Positions 16,688 through 24,587 of a stretch of 64,000 bases of DNA are shown here, piece by piece; within the stretch, counting starts at the first letter, position 1, and each line of letters starts with the position of its first letter. The translations under genes and the position numbers were made by a program. The DNA is from Myxococcales bacterium (lineage in GTDB: Bacteria; Myxococcota_A; Polyangia; Nannocystales; Nannocystaceae). Location of the stretch: NCBI GenBank assembly GCA_020633335.1, contig JACKDU010000008.1:124001-188000 (forward strand), written 5' to 3'. The notes beneath the pieces are model-generated. The model saw nothing but the letters and a program-made list of their open reading frames with translations, ran no database searches and had not been told where the DNA came from.

Positions 16688-18022
16688 TCAGCCGATCAGC
16701 GAGGCCAGCGTCGGCTCGATGATCTCCCGCCAGGCGTCCTCACGGGCGCTCGCCAGCGCCTCGAGATCGAGGCGACCGTGGCGGGCGAGCGCGGCGTCGT
16801 CGTCGCGCGTCGCCGCGTCGATCGCCGACCCCTCGCGGAGCCCCGCGAGCGCCCCGCGGAGGGCGAGCGCGACCGGCTCGCCGCCGCTGCGGAGCGCCCA
16901 GGCGACGGTCTCCCAGGCGAGCGCGGCGTGGCCGGCCTCGTCCTCGGCGATCCGCTCGAGGATCGCCCGGACCTCCGGATCCTCGCAGCGGCGGGCCGCG
17001 CGGGTCGCCATCAACGCGGCGATCGTCTCGCCGACGCAGCCCTCGACGAAGGTCGCGGTCGCCAGCCCGGCGAGGTCGAGCGCCCGGGGCTGGACCGCCG
17101 GCAGCGGCCCGGGGCCGCGATCGCGGCCGCTGTAGCGGCGGGCGAGGGCGAAGCAGAGGCGGGCGTGCTCGACCTCGTCGAGGCCCGCGCGCTGGGTCGC
17201 GGCGACCAGCTCCGGCGGCGCGCCGACGGCGAGGAGCTCGAGGGTCGCGCGGGCGAAGGCGGCGATCGACGCGTGCTCCATCCGCGCGTCGGTCAGCCAG
17301 GCGTCGGCGAGGCGCTCGCGGAGCGCCGGCGCGAGCGCGGCCTCGTCGCCCGCGGCGTCGCCCTGCCAGGCGTCGGAGGCGACGACCGGCGCGAAGGAGG
17401 CGGTCTCGGGCGGACGCGTCCGCGGGGCCTCGCCCTCGGGCGCCGCCTCGTCGAGGAGCGGCCGCCCGCTGCAGTAGTTGTACCAGTGGTAGCAGCAGAC
17501 CTCGTCGCTCGCGGCCTTCTCGCGCGCCTGCGCGGTCGAGAGCCGGCGGATCCGCCCCTGCATCATCGGGTCGAGGGAGAGGCCGGCGATCGCCTTGTCG
17601 CCCTCCTTGTAGCCGTTGTCGGCGACGTGCATGAGGCGCGCGGGGCAGCCGATCTCGTCGCCGGCGGAGGGGTTGGCGAACTTGCGGGCGATCTCCAGCG
17701 GGCCGCACCAGTCGCCGCTGACGCAGCCCTCCTCCTCCTCGGCCTCGGGATCGTAGGGATCCATGCCCCAGCGCTCGGGGTAGCGCGAGGTCGGCGGAGC
17801 GGCCTCGGCCGCCGCGACCTCGCCCCCCTGGGCCGCCCCCGGGTTCTTGGGGTGGACGACCTTGCCGGGCTCCGGACGATCGGCGATCGGGCGGCCCCCG
17901 GCCGCGCTGGACTCGGCGACCTGGCCGGTCTGCGGCGGGCTGCAGCCGAGGGTGAGCGCCGTCAGCGGGACGCCGAGGAGCGTCGCCTGCAGACGTGCAC
18001 GCAGGAGCAGGGTGTCGCGCAT
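16688..18022 (-). CDS. Lipoprotein with C-terminal ferritin-like domain
   Basis: The signal peptide ends in a lipobox (LTLGC). The middle contains Cys pairs (DEVCCYHWYNYC). The C-terminal 200 residues carry a di-iron ferritin-like pattern: RMEHASI, GLDEVEHARLC, FVEGCVGET and IAEDEAGHAALAWE supply the expected Glu and ExxH ligands from four helices. It could be a periplasmic or surface iron-binding or oxidative-stress protein. That location is unusual for the fold, and the role is inferred. The promoter is leaderless-like (TAGGGT 6 bp before the ATG). No operon partner is apparent. Confidence 0.82.
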   Translation of the reverse strand: MRDTLLLRARLQATLLGVPLTALTLGCSPPQTGQVAESSAAGGRPIADRPEPGKVVHPKNPGAAQGGEVAAAEAAPPTSRYPERWGMDPYDPEAEEEEGCVSGDWCGPLEIARKFANPSAGDEIGCPARLMHVADNGYKEGDKAIAGLSLDPMMQGRIRRLSTAQAREKAASDEVCCYHWYNYCSGRPLLDEAAPEGEAPRTRPPETASFAPVVASDAWQGDAAGDEAALAPALRERLADAWLTDARMEHASIAAFARATLELLAVGAPPELVAATQRAGLDEVEHARLCFALARRYSGRDRGPGPLPAVQPRALDLAGLATATFVEGCVGETIAALMATRAARRCEDPEVRAILERIAEDEAGHAALAWETVAWALRSGGEPVALALRGALAGLREGSAIDAATRDDDAALARHGRLDLEALASAREDAWREIIEPTLASLIG

Positions 18023-18028
18023 GCGGCA

Positions 18029-18034
18029 ACCCTA
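18029..18034 (-). promoter_or_regulatory. -10 box 6 bp before the ferritin-like lipoprotein gene
   Basis: The minus strand reads TAGGGT, then 6 bp, then ATG. A leaderless message is likely. No clear -35 box is seen. Confidence 0.45.
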
Positions 18035-18086
18035 GCACGGCCGACCTTGGCGACGGGGTGGCTTGTCGATCGCCAGGACCAGGGCC

Positions 18087-19316
18087 ATGGTTTCGCCCGT
18101 GGAGGTCGACCTCGCGATCATCGGCGGCGGCTGTGCCGGCCTCAGCCTCGCGGTCGAGCTCGCGGCGGCGGAGTGGCCGCCTGGCCAGCGTCCGCGGGTG
18201 GCGCTGATCGAGCCGCGCACAGACTTCGTCCGCGATCGCACCTGGTGCTTCTGGCCGGTGATCCCGCACGCCTTTGACGCGGCGATCCGCGCCCGCTGGC
18301 CGCGCTGGGAGGTCCGCGCGCCGGGCCGCCAGGTGATCCGCGGCTCCAGCCGCCTCCCCTACGTCCAGATCCCCGCCGACGCCTTCTACGAGGTCGCGCT
18401 GGGGCGCCTGCGGGCGGCCCCGAACGTCGAGCTCCTCCTCGGGGGCGCGGTCCACGAGATCGTCGACGCCGGCGATCACGTCGCCCTCGAGACCAGCGCC
18501 GGCCACCTCCGGGCGGCGCTCGCCTTCGACAGTCGACCGCCGCCGATCGCCCCCGGCCCCGCCCCAGACCACGACCCAGACGCGACCGAGGTCACCCTCC
18601 TCCAGCACTTCGTCGGCTGGGAGATCGCCTGCGATCGCCCCTGCTTCGACCCGACGATGGCGACCTTGATGGACTTCGCGGTCCCCCAGGGCGACGGCCT
18701 CCACTTCTTCTACGTCCTCCCGCAGGCCGCCGATCGGGCGCTCGTCGAGGCGACCTACTTCACGCCGACGACGCTGCCGACGGCGACCTACGAGGCGAGG
18801 ATCCGCGACTACCTCGGCCGTCGCTTCGGCGTCCGCGACTTCGCGATCGAGCTCCGCGAGCGCGGGGTGATCCCGATGAGCTCCGCCCCCGCGCGGCCGC
18901 GCGCGTCTCCGCGCGTCTACAACATCGGCCTCCGCGGCGGCCTCGCCAAGGCGTCGACCGGCTACGCCTTCCTGGCGATCCAGGCCCACGCGCGGGCGCT
19001 CGCCGGGCGCCTCGCGAGGGCGCCGCGCGGCGCCCCGATCGCCCCGCCGCCGGCCCGCTCCGAGCTCGCGGTGGCGATGGATCGGGTCTTCCTCTCCCAC
19101 GTCGCCCGCCACCCCGAGCGCGCGCCTGGCCTCTTCGCCGACCTCTTCGAGCGCCTGCCGCCCGAGCTCCTGATCCGCTTCCTCTCCGACCGCGCGACCC
19201 CGCTCGAGTGCCTGCGGGTGATGTCGACCACCCCGCTCGCGGCGATGACCCGCGAGGTGATCCGCTCGCGCGGCCGCTGGCTCCGCCCCGCGACCCTGCC
19301 GCTCGCCGACGCCTGA
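18087..19316 (+). CDS. crtY: Lycopene cyclase (CrtY type)
   Basis: The 409-residue flavoprotein starts with LAIIGGGCAGLSLAVELA and shows the CrtY landmarks DRTWCFW, PYVQIPADAFYE, YFTP and the C-terminal GLRGGLAKASTGYAF. It closes psi ends of lycopene to beta rings. The ATG at 18087 is chosen over a TTG at 18063. The Rieske gene follows after 15 bp, so the two form an operon placed 8 kb from crtE-crtU. With CrtC and CrtD acting on the other end, a monocyclic product is plausible. Confidence 0.9.
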   Translation: MVSPVEVDLAIIGGGCAGLSLAVELAAAEWPPGQRPRVALIEPRTDFVRDRTWCFWPVIPHAFDAAIRARWPRWEVRAPGRQVIRGSSRLPYVQIPADAFYEVALGRLRAAPNVELLLGGAVHEIVDAGDHVALETSAGHLRAALAFDSRPPPIAPGPAPDHDPDATEVTLLQHFVGWEIACDRPCFDPTMATLMDFAVPQGDGLHFFYVLPQAADRALVEATYFTPTTLPTATYEARIRDYLGRRFGVRDFAIELRERGVIPMSSAPARPRASPRVYNIGLRGGLAKASTGYAFLAIQAHARALAGRLARAPRGAPIAPPPARSELAVAMDRVFLSHVARHPERAPGLFADLFERLPPELLIRFLSDRATPLECLRVMSTTPLAAMTREVIRSRGRWLRPATLPLADA

Positions 19317-19331
19317 CCCCACGAGACGACG

Positions 19332-20300
19332 ATGCCCAGCCTCTTCACCTTCGGCGCCCCCCCGCCGGCGCCGCTCCCCGATGATCTCAGCGACCAGCCC
19401 GACTGGGTGCAGGCCAACCCCGCGCGGATCGAGCGGGCGCTCGCGCGGGCGCTGGGGCGCCCGGCCGGCGGCTGGTATGCGGTCGACGCCGTCGACGCGA
19501 TCACCCGGGCGCCGCGCGCCTACACGATCGCCGGCCGCGCGCTGATCCTCTGGCGGAGCGCCGAGGGCCGCCTCCTCGCCGCCCCCGAGGCCTGCCCGCA
19601 CATGGGCGCGTCGCTGGCCTGCGCCCGCACCCGCGGCGACGCCGTGATCTGCCCCTGGCACGGCCTCGAGCTCGGCCCGCGGCCGCACGGTCGCTGGCGA
19701 CCGCTGGTCGCCCACGACGACGGCGTCCTCGCCTGGGTGCGCCTGGAGGGCGAGGAGGCGCCGAGCGACGCGCCGATCCTCGCGCCCCGCCCGGAGGGCT
19801 TCGTCGCCGGGGTGATCCGGATGGAGGCCGCCTGCGAGCCCGCCGACATCCTCGCCAACCGCCTCGATCCCTGGCACGGCGCCCACTTTCACCCCCACTC
19901 CTTCGCCCGCCTGCGGGTCCTCGAGGAGGACGAAGATGTCCTCCGGGTCAGGGTCGCCTACCGGGTGGTCGGGCCGCTCGCGGTCGAGGTCGACGCGACC
20001 TTCCACTGCCCGGATCGACGGACGATCGTCATGACGATCGTCGGCGGCGAGGGGGTCGGCTCGGTGGTCGAGACCCACGCGACGCCGATCGAGGGCGGCC
20101 GCACGGCGGTGATCGAGGCGACCCTGGCGACCTCCGAGCGCCGCGGCTTCGCCGTCGCCCGGGCCACGGCCCGCCTCTGGCGGGGGATGATCACCCGCCG
20201 GGCGGCCCGCCTCTGGGTCGAGGACATCGCCTACGCCGAGCGCCGCTACGCCCTCCGCCGCGGCGAGCCCGTGCGCCTGCGGACGATCCAGGGCGGCTGA
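19332..20300 (+). CDS. Rieske non-heme iron oxygenase linked to carotenoid synthesis
   Basis: The [2Fe-2S] ligands are in CPHMGASL and CPWHGLEL (CxH ... CxxH). Further on, NRLDPWHGAHFH matches the NxxDxxHx4H pattern that holds the mononuclear iron in Rieske oxygenases, so both metal sites appear intact. The gene follows crtY by 15 bp. The substrate is therefore probably a carotenoid ring or ring methyl. I recall the cyanobacterial CruH of synechoxanthin synthesis as a possible parallel, but this is inference. The sequence does not identify the exact reaction. Confidence 0.82.
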   Translation: MPSLFTFGAPPPAPLPDDLSDQPDWVQANPARIERALARALGRPAGGWYAVDAVDAITRAPRAYTIAGRALILWRSAEGRLLAAPEACPHMGASLACARTRGDAVICPWHGLELGPRPHGRWRPLVAHDDGVLAWVRLEGEEAPSDAPILAPRPEGFVAGVIRMEAACEPADILANRLDPWHGAHFHPHSFARLRVLEEDEDVLRVRVAYRVVGPLAVEVDATFHCPDRRTIVMTIVGGEGVGSVVETHATPIEGGRTAVIEATLATSERRGFAVARATARLWRGMITRRAARLWVEDIAYAERRYALRRGEPVRLRTIQGG

Positions 20301-20383
20301 GCCGCGCGCCGCGAGCCGGCGCGTCCGCAGACCGTCCAGGGCGTCGGCCGCTCGCGTCTGCAGAGGATCCAGGGCCGGGTCGT

Positions 20384-20854
20384 TCATCGCCGCTCGTCCT
20401 CCGCGCCCTCGTCCGCGCGCCGCCGGCGAAAGGCCCGGATCGCCCCGCCCTCGATCCGCGACCAGACCTGGCCGCGGACGTGGAGGGTCGCGGCCAGGGC
20501 GTCGAGGTCGAGGTGCTCGCGGACCAGCGGCGGGAGCCCGTCGAGGTCGACGACCGCGGCCGCGAGCGCGGCCATCGACGCGAAGTCGCCGAGGGCCGCG
20601 CCGCCGTACTCGTCGACGGCGCTGGCCTCGCCGCGGCGCTCGATCCGGCGATCGTTGAGCGCCCGCACCCGCGCCCGCGAGTGCGCGACGATCGCCTCGA
20701 TCTCGCGGTGGAGCCCCTCGATCGTCCGCGCCCGCGGCCGCAGCCGACGGTCGACGATCCGGCGGACGAGCGCGAGGAGATCGCGGCAGAGGGCGGAGCG
20801 GGCGAGGGCGTGATCGCGGGCGATCTCCCGGCGAATGCGGCGGTGACGGGGCAT
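20384..20854 (-). CDS. Small basic protein of unknown function
   Basis: The ATG at 20854 begins MPRHRRIRREIARDHALARS; a longer frame starting at 21013 runs through Arg/Ala-rich non-coding-like sequence. The protein is about 156 residues, mostly alpha-helical and Arg-rich. A conserved-looking middle (VDEYGGAALGDFASMAALAAAVVDL) precedes a charged C-terminus. No domain is recognised. It converges with the Rieske gene. Confidence 0.5.
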   Translation of the reverse strand: MPRHRRIRREIARDHALARSALCRDLLALVRRIVDRRLRPRARTIEGLHREIEAIVAHSRARVRALNDRRIERRGEASAVDEYGGAALGDFASMAALAAAVVDLDGLPPLVREHLDLDALAATLHVRGQVWSRIEGGAIRAFRRRRADEGAEDERR

Positions 20855-21002
20855 CGGCGTCGACGACAGAGGAGCGGCGGGGCCAGGGAGGTCGGCCGCC
20901 CGGCGCCGCCGTTGCGCAGCTCCGCGCGCCGTTGCAGCGGCCCGCGCCCGGGTCAGGCGGCCCGGGCTCCGGTCAGCGAGCGGCCGGATCCGACGACAAA
21001 TA

Positions 21003-21021
21003 ACATGTCCCAATGGACATC
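21003..21021. repeat. Short palindromic element
   Basis: ATGTCC-CAAT-GGACAT forms a hairpin with 6-bp perfect arms and a 4-nt loop, flanked by AC and CT. It is intergenic. Confidence 0.65.
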
Positions 21022-21197
21022 TTTACGTGAAGCGCAGAGCGCGACCGCTGGCGGCGCCCTGCGGCCGCCCAGGCCAGCTCCGCGAGCTTCGGAGACCATG
21101 CGCGGGCAGACGAGCGCCGCCCGGGCCGACGCGCGCCGAGCTCTTCGTCGTTCATCCACGACCCGCACGGGCTGGCTGCCGCTCGCCGTTCGACAAA

Positions 21198-21214
21198 CAT
21201 GTCCAACAGGACAG
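21198..21214. repeat. Short palindromic element next to truA stop
   Basis: CATGTCC-AACA-GGACAG has 5-bp arms (TGTCC/GGACA) and a 4-nt loop, with an outer GTTC/GAAC pair at 21188-21191 and 21214-21217. It follows the truA stop on the minus strand, in terminator position. Confidence 0.6.
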
Positions 21215-21219
21215 AACGA

Positions 21220-22056
21220 TCAACCAGCCCGCTCGCCCCCCCGCGGCCACTTGACCTCGAGGAGCGTGAGCCCGTGGGCCGGCGCGGTCACCCCGGCCTC
21301 GCGGCGATCGCCGCGGGCGAGGAGCCCGTCGATCCACGCCGGCGCCCGCCGACCGCCGCCGACCTCGACCAGCGAGCCGACGATGATCCGGACCATGTTG
21401 TGGAGGAAGGCCTGGCCCTCGACGTCGACGACGATCCGCCCGGGCGGCGCCGAGGCGATCACCGAGGGATCGCCGGCGACCCCGAGCTCGCCCGCCTCGC
21501 CGCGGATCGTGATCGCCTCGATCCGCCGGATCGTCGTCGCCGCCTGGCAGGCCGCCGCCCGGAAGGCCGCGAAGTCGTGCTCGCCGATCATCCGCGCGGC
21601 CGCGCCCCGCATCGCCGCGAGGTCGAGCGCGCGCGGGACGTGCCACTCGCGGGCGACCGCCAGCGGGTCGCGGAGCGTCGACGTGCGGATCACGTACTGG
21701 TAGCGCTTGCCGAGGTTGTGGCGGCGGGGCTCGATCGGCCCGCCGTCGGCGGCCGCCTCCTCCCAGGCCGAGAGGGCGACGATCGTCGGCGGCAGGCGGC
21801 CGGCGAGGCCGAGGAGGAGCCCCCGCGGGGGGATCGCAAAGGGCGGATCGAACGCGGCGATCTGCCCGCGCGCGTGGACCCCGGCGTCGGTGCGGCTCGC
21901 CCCGCGGACCTCGATCGGCGCGTGGTAGAGGGCGGCCAGCGCCTCCTCCAGGGCCCCCTGCACGGTCGGCAGCGGCCGCCCGTCCGGCCGCGGGCGCTGG
22001 CGCGCGAAGCCGTGGAAGGCGGAGCCGTCATAGGCGACCCGGAGGACGACGCTCAT
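21220..22056 (-). CDS. truA: tRNA pseudouridine(38-40) synthase
   Basis: TruA isomerises uridines 38-40 in the tRNA anticodon stem. The catalytic Asp is D57 in RGASRTDAGVHA. Other markers are LRVAYDGSAFHGFARQ at the N-terminus, GKRYQYVI, HDFAAFRAA and the C-terminal FLHNMVRIIVGSLVEVG. At 278 residues it is slightly longer than the Escherichia coli enzyme. It stands alone as a minus-strand unit, divergent from pssA. Confidence 0.95.
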   Translation of the reverse strand: MSVVLRVAYDGSAFHGFARQRPRPDGRPLPTVQGALEEALAALYHAPIEVRGASRTDAGVHARGQIAAFDPPFAIPPRGLLLGLAGRLPPTIVALSAWEEAAADGGPIEPRRHNLGKRYQYVIRTSTLRDPLAVAREWHVPRALDLAAMRGAAARMIGEHDFAAFRAAACQAATTIRRIEAITIRGEAGELGVAGDPSVIASAPPGRIVVDVEGQAFLHNMVRIIVGSLVEVGGGRRAPAWIDGLLARGDRREAGVTAPAHGLTLLEVKWPRGGERAG

Positions 22057-22192
22057 CGCGGCCGACGATCGCGGGCGGGCCTCCTCGCTGTCAACGTCCG
22101 CCGCCCTCGGCCCGCGGGGTGCTCGACGTCACCGGCGCCTCGGCGGGCGCTCGCGCGGGCGCCGCGACCGCGTGGTAAGCTCGCGGACGCCG

Positions 22193-23041
22193 ATGAATTT
22201 CTGGAAGAGCTACTTCCTCCTGCCCAACCTCTTCACCCTGGCGAACGTCTTCTGCGGGTTCTACGCGATCACCCTCTGCGCGCGCCTCGGTGAGGAGGGG
22301 GCGGACAGCGACGTGCTCTACAAGGCGGCGCTAGCGATCGTCTTCGGCCTCTTCTTCGACGCGACCGACGGCCGGATCGCCCGCCTCACCAAGACCCAGT
22401 CGGAGCTCGGCCTCCAGCTCGACTCGCTCGCCGACGTCGTCACCTTCGGGATGGCCCCGGCGATCCTGATCTACCGCTGGGGCCTCGAGGACCTCGGCCG
22501 CGTCGGCATCGCCGTCGCCTTCGTCTTCCTCGCCTGCGGCGCGCTCCGCCTCGCCCGCTTCAACGTCCTCGCCACCCGCGAGGCCAAGGTCGACAAGTAC
22601 ATGCTCGGCCTGCCGATCCCGGTGGCCGCGACCGCGATCGTCGGCCTGGTCCTCGCCAGCCACGCGATCGGCGTGCCGCGGACGACCAACGCCGCCCTCC
22701 TCGCGGTGATGGTCGCGGTCCTCGGCTACCTGATGATCTCGCGGGTCCACTTCCGCTCGTTCAAGGAGCTCAAGCCCACCGGCCGCACCCTGGCGACGGC
22801 CGGGACGGTCGCGGTCCTGGCGGTCGTCGTCGCCACCCGGATCAGCCGGCCGGCGATCCTGCTCCTCCTGGTCGCCTGCTACATCACCCTCGGCTTCTTC
22901 GAGGAGATGATCTTCCTCCGCCGGCGCTTCTCCGAGTACCGGGCCGCCCGCCTCGCCTCGGCCAACGGCGCCGATCCGGAGGCCGCCAGCCTCGCCGCCG
23001 AGGAGTCGGTGGTCCTCGCCGAGCTCGGGATGGACGAGTGA
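22193..23041 (+). CDS. pssA: CDP-diacylglycerol-serine O-phosphatidyltransferase
   Basis: The CDP-alcohol phosphatidyltransferase signature is present from DATDGRIARL to LDSLAD (DxxDGxxARx8Gx3Dx3D). Several membrane helices follow. FLLPNLFTLANVFCGFYAI at the N-terminus and the KYMLGLPIP segment are typical of bacterial PssA. It makes phosphatidylserine, the precursor of phosphatidylethanolamine, in the inner membrane. The ATG at 22193 is preferred over a GTG at 22172. Its stop overlaps the start of the next gene (TGATG). Confidence 0.92.
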   Translation: MNFWKSYFLLPNLFTLANVFCGFYAITLCARLGEEGADSDVLYKAALAIVFGLFFDATDGRIARLTKTQSELGLQLDSLADVVTFGMAPAILIYRWGLEDLGRVGIAVAFVFLACGALRLARFNVLATREAKVDKYMLGLPIPVAATAIVGLVLASHAIGVPRTTNAALLAVMVAVLGYLMISRVHFRSFKELKPTGRTLATAGTVAVLAVVVATRISRPAILLLLVACYITLGFFEEMIFLRRRFSEYRAARLASANGADPEAASLAAEESVVLAELGMDE

Positions 23042-23673
23042 TGGCGGGCGCGCGGCCGCTCCGCCTGATGGTCTACGACCGCACCTGCGTCGGCCGCCCC
23101 CTCCTCCCCGGCCTCAGCCACGCCTGGATCACCGGCGGCCTCCTCTACCGCGGCCTGGGCCGCCTCGACGCCCACCGCGGCGTGAGCTCGTGGGGCGAGG
23201 CGCTGCGCTGGCTGGCGAGCTTCCGCGAGGACGCGCCGATCGCCTCGATCCAGTACTGGGGGCACGGCAAGTGGGGGCAGGCGCGGGTCGGCGAGGAGGT
23301 CCTCGACCGGGCCGCGCTCCGCCCCGGGCACCCGCTCCACCGCGATCTCCTGGCGATCCGCGAGCGCCTCCTCCCGGGCGCCGCCTCGCTCTGGTGGTTC
23401 CGGACCTGCGAGACCCTCGGCGCCCTCCCGGGCCAGGACTTCGCCCGCCGCTTCACCGACCTCATGGGGGCGCGGATCGCCGGCCACACCTACATCATCG
23501 GCCCCTGGCAGAGCGGCCTCCACACCCTCGCGCCCGGGGTGGCCCCCGCGTGGTCGCCGGGCGAGGGGCTCGCCGAGGGGACGATCGCCGCGCCCGCCCG
23601 CGCCCGCTGGTCGCGGCAGGGCGAGCCCAACACGATCCACTGTCTTCAGGGACAGGTTCCTGAGGGCTTCTAG
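23041..23673 (+). CDS. Unknown protein with possible caspase-like His/Cys dyad
   Basis: The start overlaps the pssA stop, so the gene is coupled to pssA. No family is certain. IASIQYWGHGKWGQARVG (H75) followed by SLWWFRTCETLG (C123) resembles the HG ... C pattern of clan CD (caspase/CHAT or DUF4347-like) folds, where a strand-terminating His-Gly and a Cys at the end of the next core strand form the active site. There is no signal peptide. The last codons overlap a GGGACAGGTTCC segment related to the dispersed palindromes, so the C-terminus may have been changed by it. Confidence 0.6.
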   Translation: MAGARPLRLMVYDRTCVGRPLLPGLSHAWITGGLLYRGLGRLDAHRGVSSWGEALRWLASFREDAPIASIQYWGHGKWGQARVGEEVLDRAALRPGHPLHRDLLAIRERLLPGAASLWWFRTCETLGALPGQDFARRFTDLMGARIAGHTYIIGPWQSGLHTLAPGVAPAWSPGEGLAEGTIAAPARARWSRQGEPNTIHCLQGQVPEGF

Positions 23674-23767
23674 CGTCCCTGCTTCTCTCCCGCGAGGGGC
23701 GGACGGGCGGCCGACGAGGTCGTCGGGCGCTTGACGGCCGCCCGTCCGGCACGGACCATCCTTGGCG

Positions 23768-24577
23768 ATGGGAGCGACGCGAGCGACGCGAGCGACGCGC
23801 AGCAAGATCCGCGCGGAGCACATCGACCTGAAGCCCCTCCCGCGCGATGAGGCCCGCCGGGTGATGTCCCAGATCAGCGGTGTCCACCGCGCGTGCTGGC
23901 CAGACAAGGACATGGAGAGGGTCTACGCCGAACGGATCGAGTGCCCCTCGGTGGACAACCAGCTCTGGCTGATGCGAAGCGCGACGGGGGAGATCGTCGG
24001 CTTCATGCACGGCGTGAGCGAGGACCTCGAGCTCGACGGGACCCCCGTGCGGCTGATGCGTGCCGTCGCCGCGGCCTACCCGGAGTGGCGCATCTCGCTC
24101 CGGGGCTTCGAGCGCTTTGCGGCGGCGACCTTCATCAAGGTCGCGTTGCGGGGTCGACTGGACGGCCGCCTGCCGCTCCTCTTCCCCTACTTCGCCACGC
24201 CGACCACCTACCGGACCTTCCTGCGGGTCATGCCGCGGATGGTGCCGGTCCCCGGGGTCGAGCCCGACCCGAAGTTGCTACGTCTGCGCGACGCGGCGAT
24301 CGCCCACTACGGCCTCGAGCGGGTGCCCGGTCGGGCGCACGCCTGCCGCGGCCCGCGCTCCCCGATGCCCCCCGAGGCGCGCGCGCACTGGCAGAACCAT
24401 CGCGCCCCCGAGGTCCGCTTCTTCGTCGAGGAGTGCCCGAACTTCGGCGAGGGAGAGTACCTCGCCGGTCTCGTCCCGATGGACTGGAGGGACCTCGCGC
24501 TCGGCCCCGTCCACCTCTCCCTCGGCGTGGCGCGGGAGTGGCTTCGCCGGCGCCGACGCGACGCAGCGCGCCGGTAG
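23768..24577 (+). CDS. Unknown protein, possibly acyltransferase-like
   Basis: The protein has about 269 residues. The ATG at 23768 opens MGATRATRATRSK, encoded by a tandem GAGCGACGC repeat. The segment QLWLMRSATGEIVGFMHGV has the look of a GNAT beta strand, and RLMRAVAAAYPEWR follows, but the acetyl-CoA loop is not evident. There is no signal peptide or membrane helix. It stands alone after pssA and its partner and converges with the LytM-like gene, 10 bp away. Function is not assigned. Confidence 0.55.
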   Translation: MGATRATRATRSKIRAEHIDLKPLPRDEARRVMSQISGVHRACWPDKDMERVYAERIECPSVDNQLWLMRSATGEIVGFMHGVSEDLELDGTPVRLMRAVAAAYPEWRISLRGFERFAAATFIKVALRGRLDGRLPLLFPYFATPTTYRTFLRVMPRMVPVPGVEPDPKLLRLRDAAIAHYGLERVPGRAHACRGPRSPMPPEARAHWQNHRAPEVRFFVEECPNFGEGEYLAGLVPMDWRDLALGPVHLSLGVAREWLRRRRRDAARR

Positions 24578-24587
24578 GCGACGGCCC

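Larger units (their letters stand above)
20855..21219. other. 365-bp intergenic region with two palindromic elements
   Basis: This gap lies between the stop of truA and the start of the small basic protein gene. No supported gene is seen. It contains two palindromes of the dispersed family, at 21003-21021 and 21198-21214, the second only 6 bp from the truA stop. Confidence 0.6.

Noticed and set aside
16740..20387. A minus-strand open frame of about 1215 codons across the ferritin-like gene, crtY and the Rieske gene
   Set aside because: It lies antisense to, or in another frame of, three well-supported genes, has Arg/Asp/Gly-rich composition without domains, and is typical of long spurious frames in GC-rich DNA.
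23762..23800. GAGCGACGC repeat as a regulatory site
   Set aside because: It lies at the start of an open frame and encodes ATRATRATR; repeated low-complexity starts are common in this DNA.
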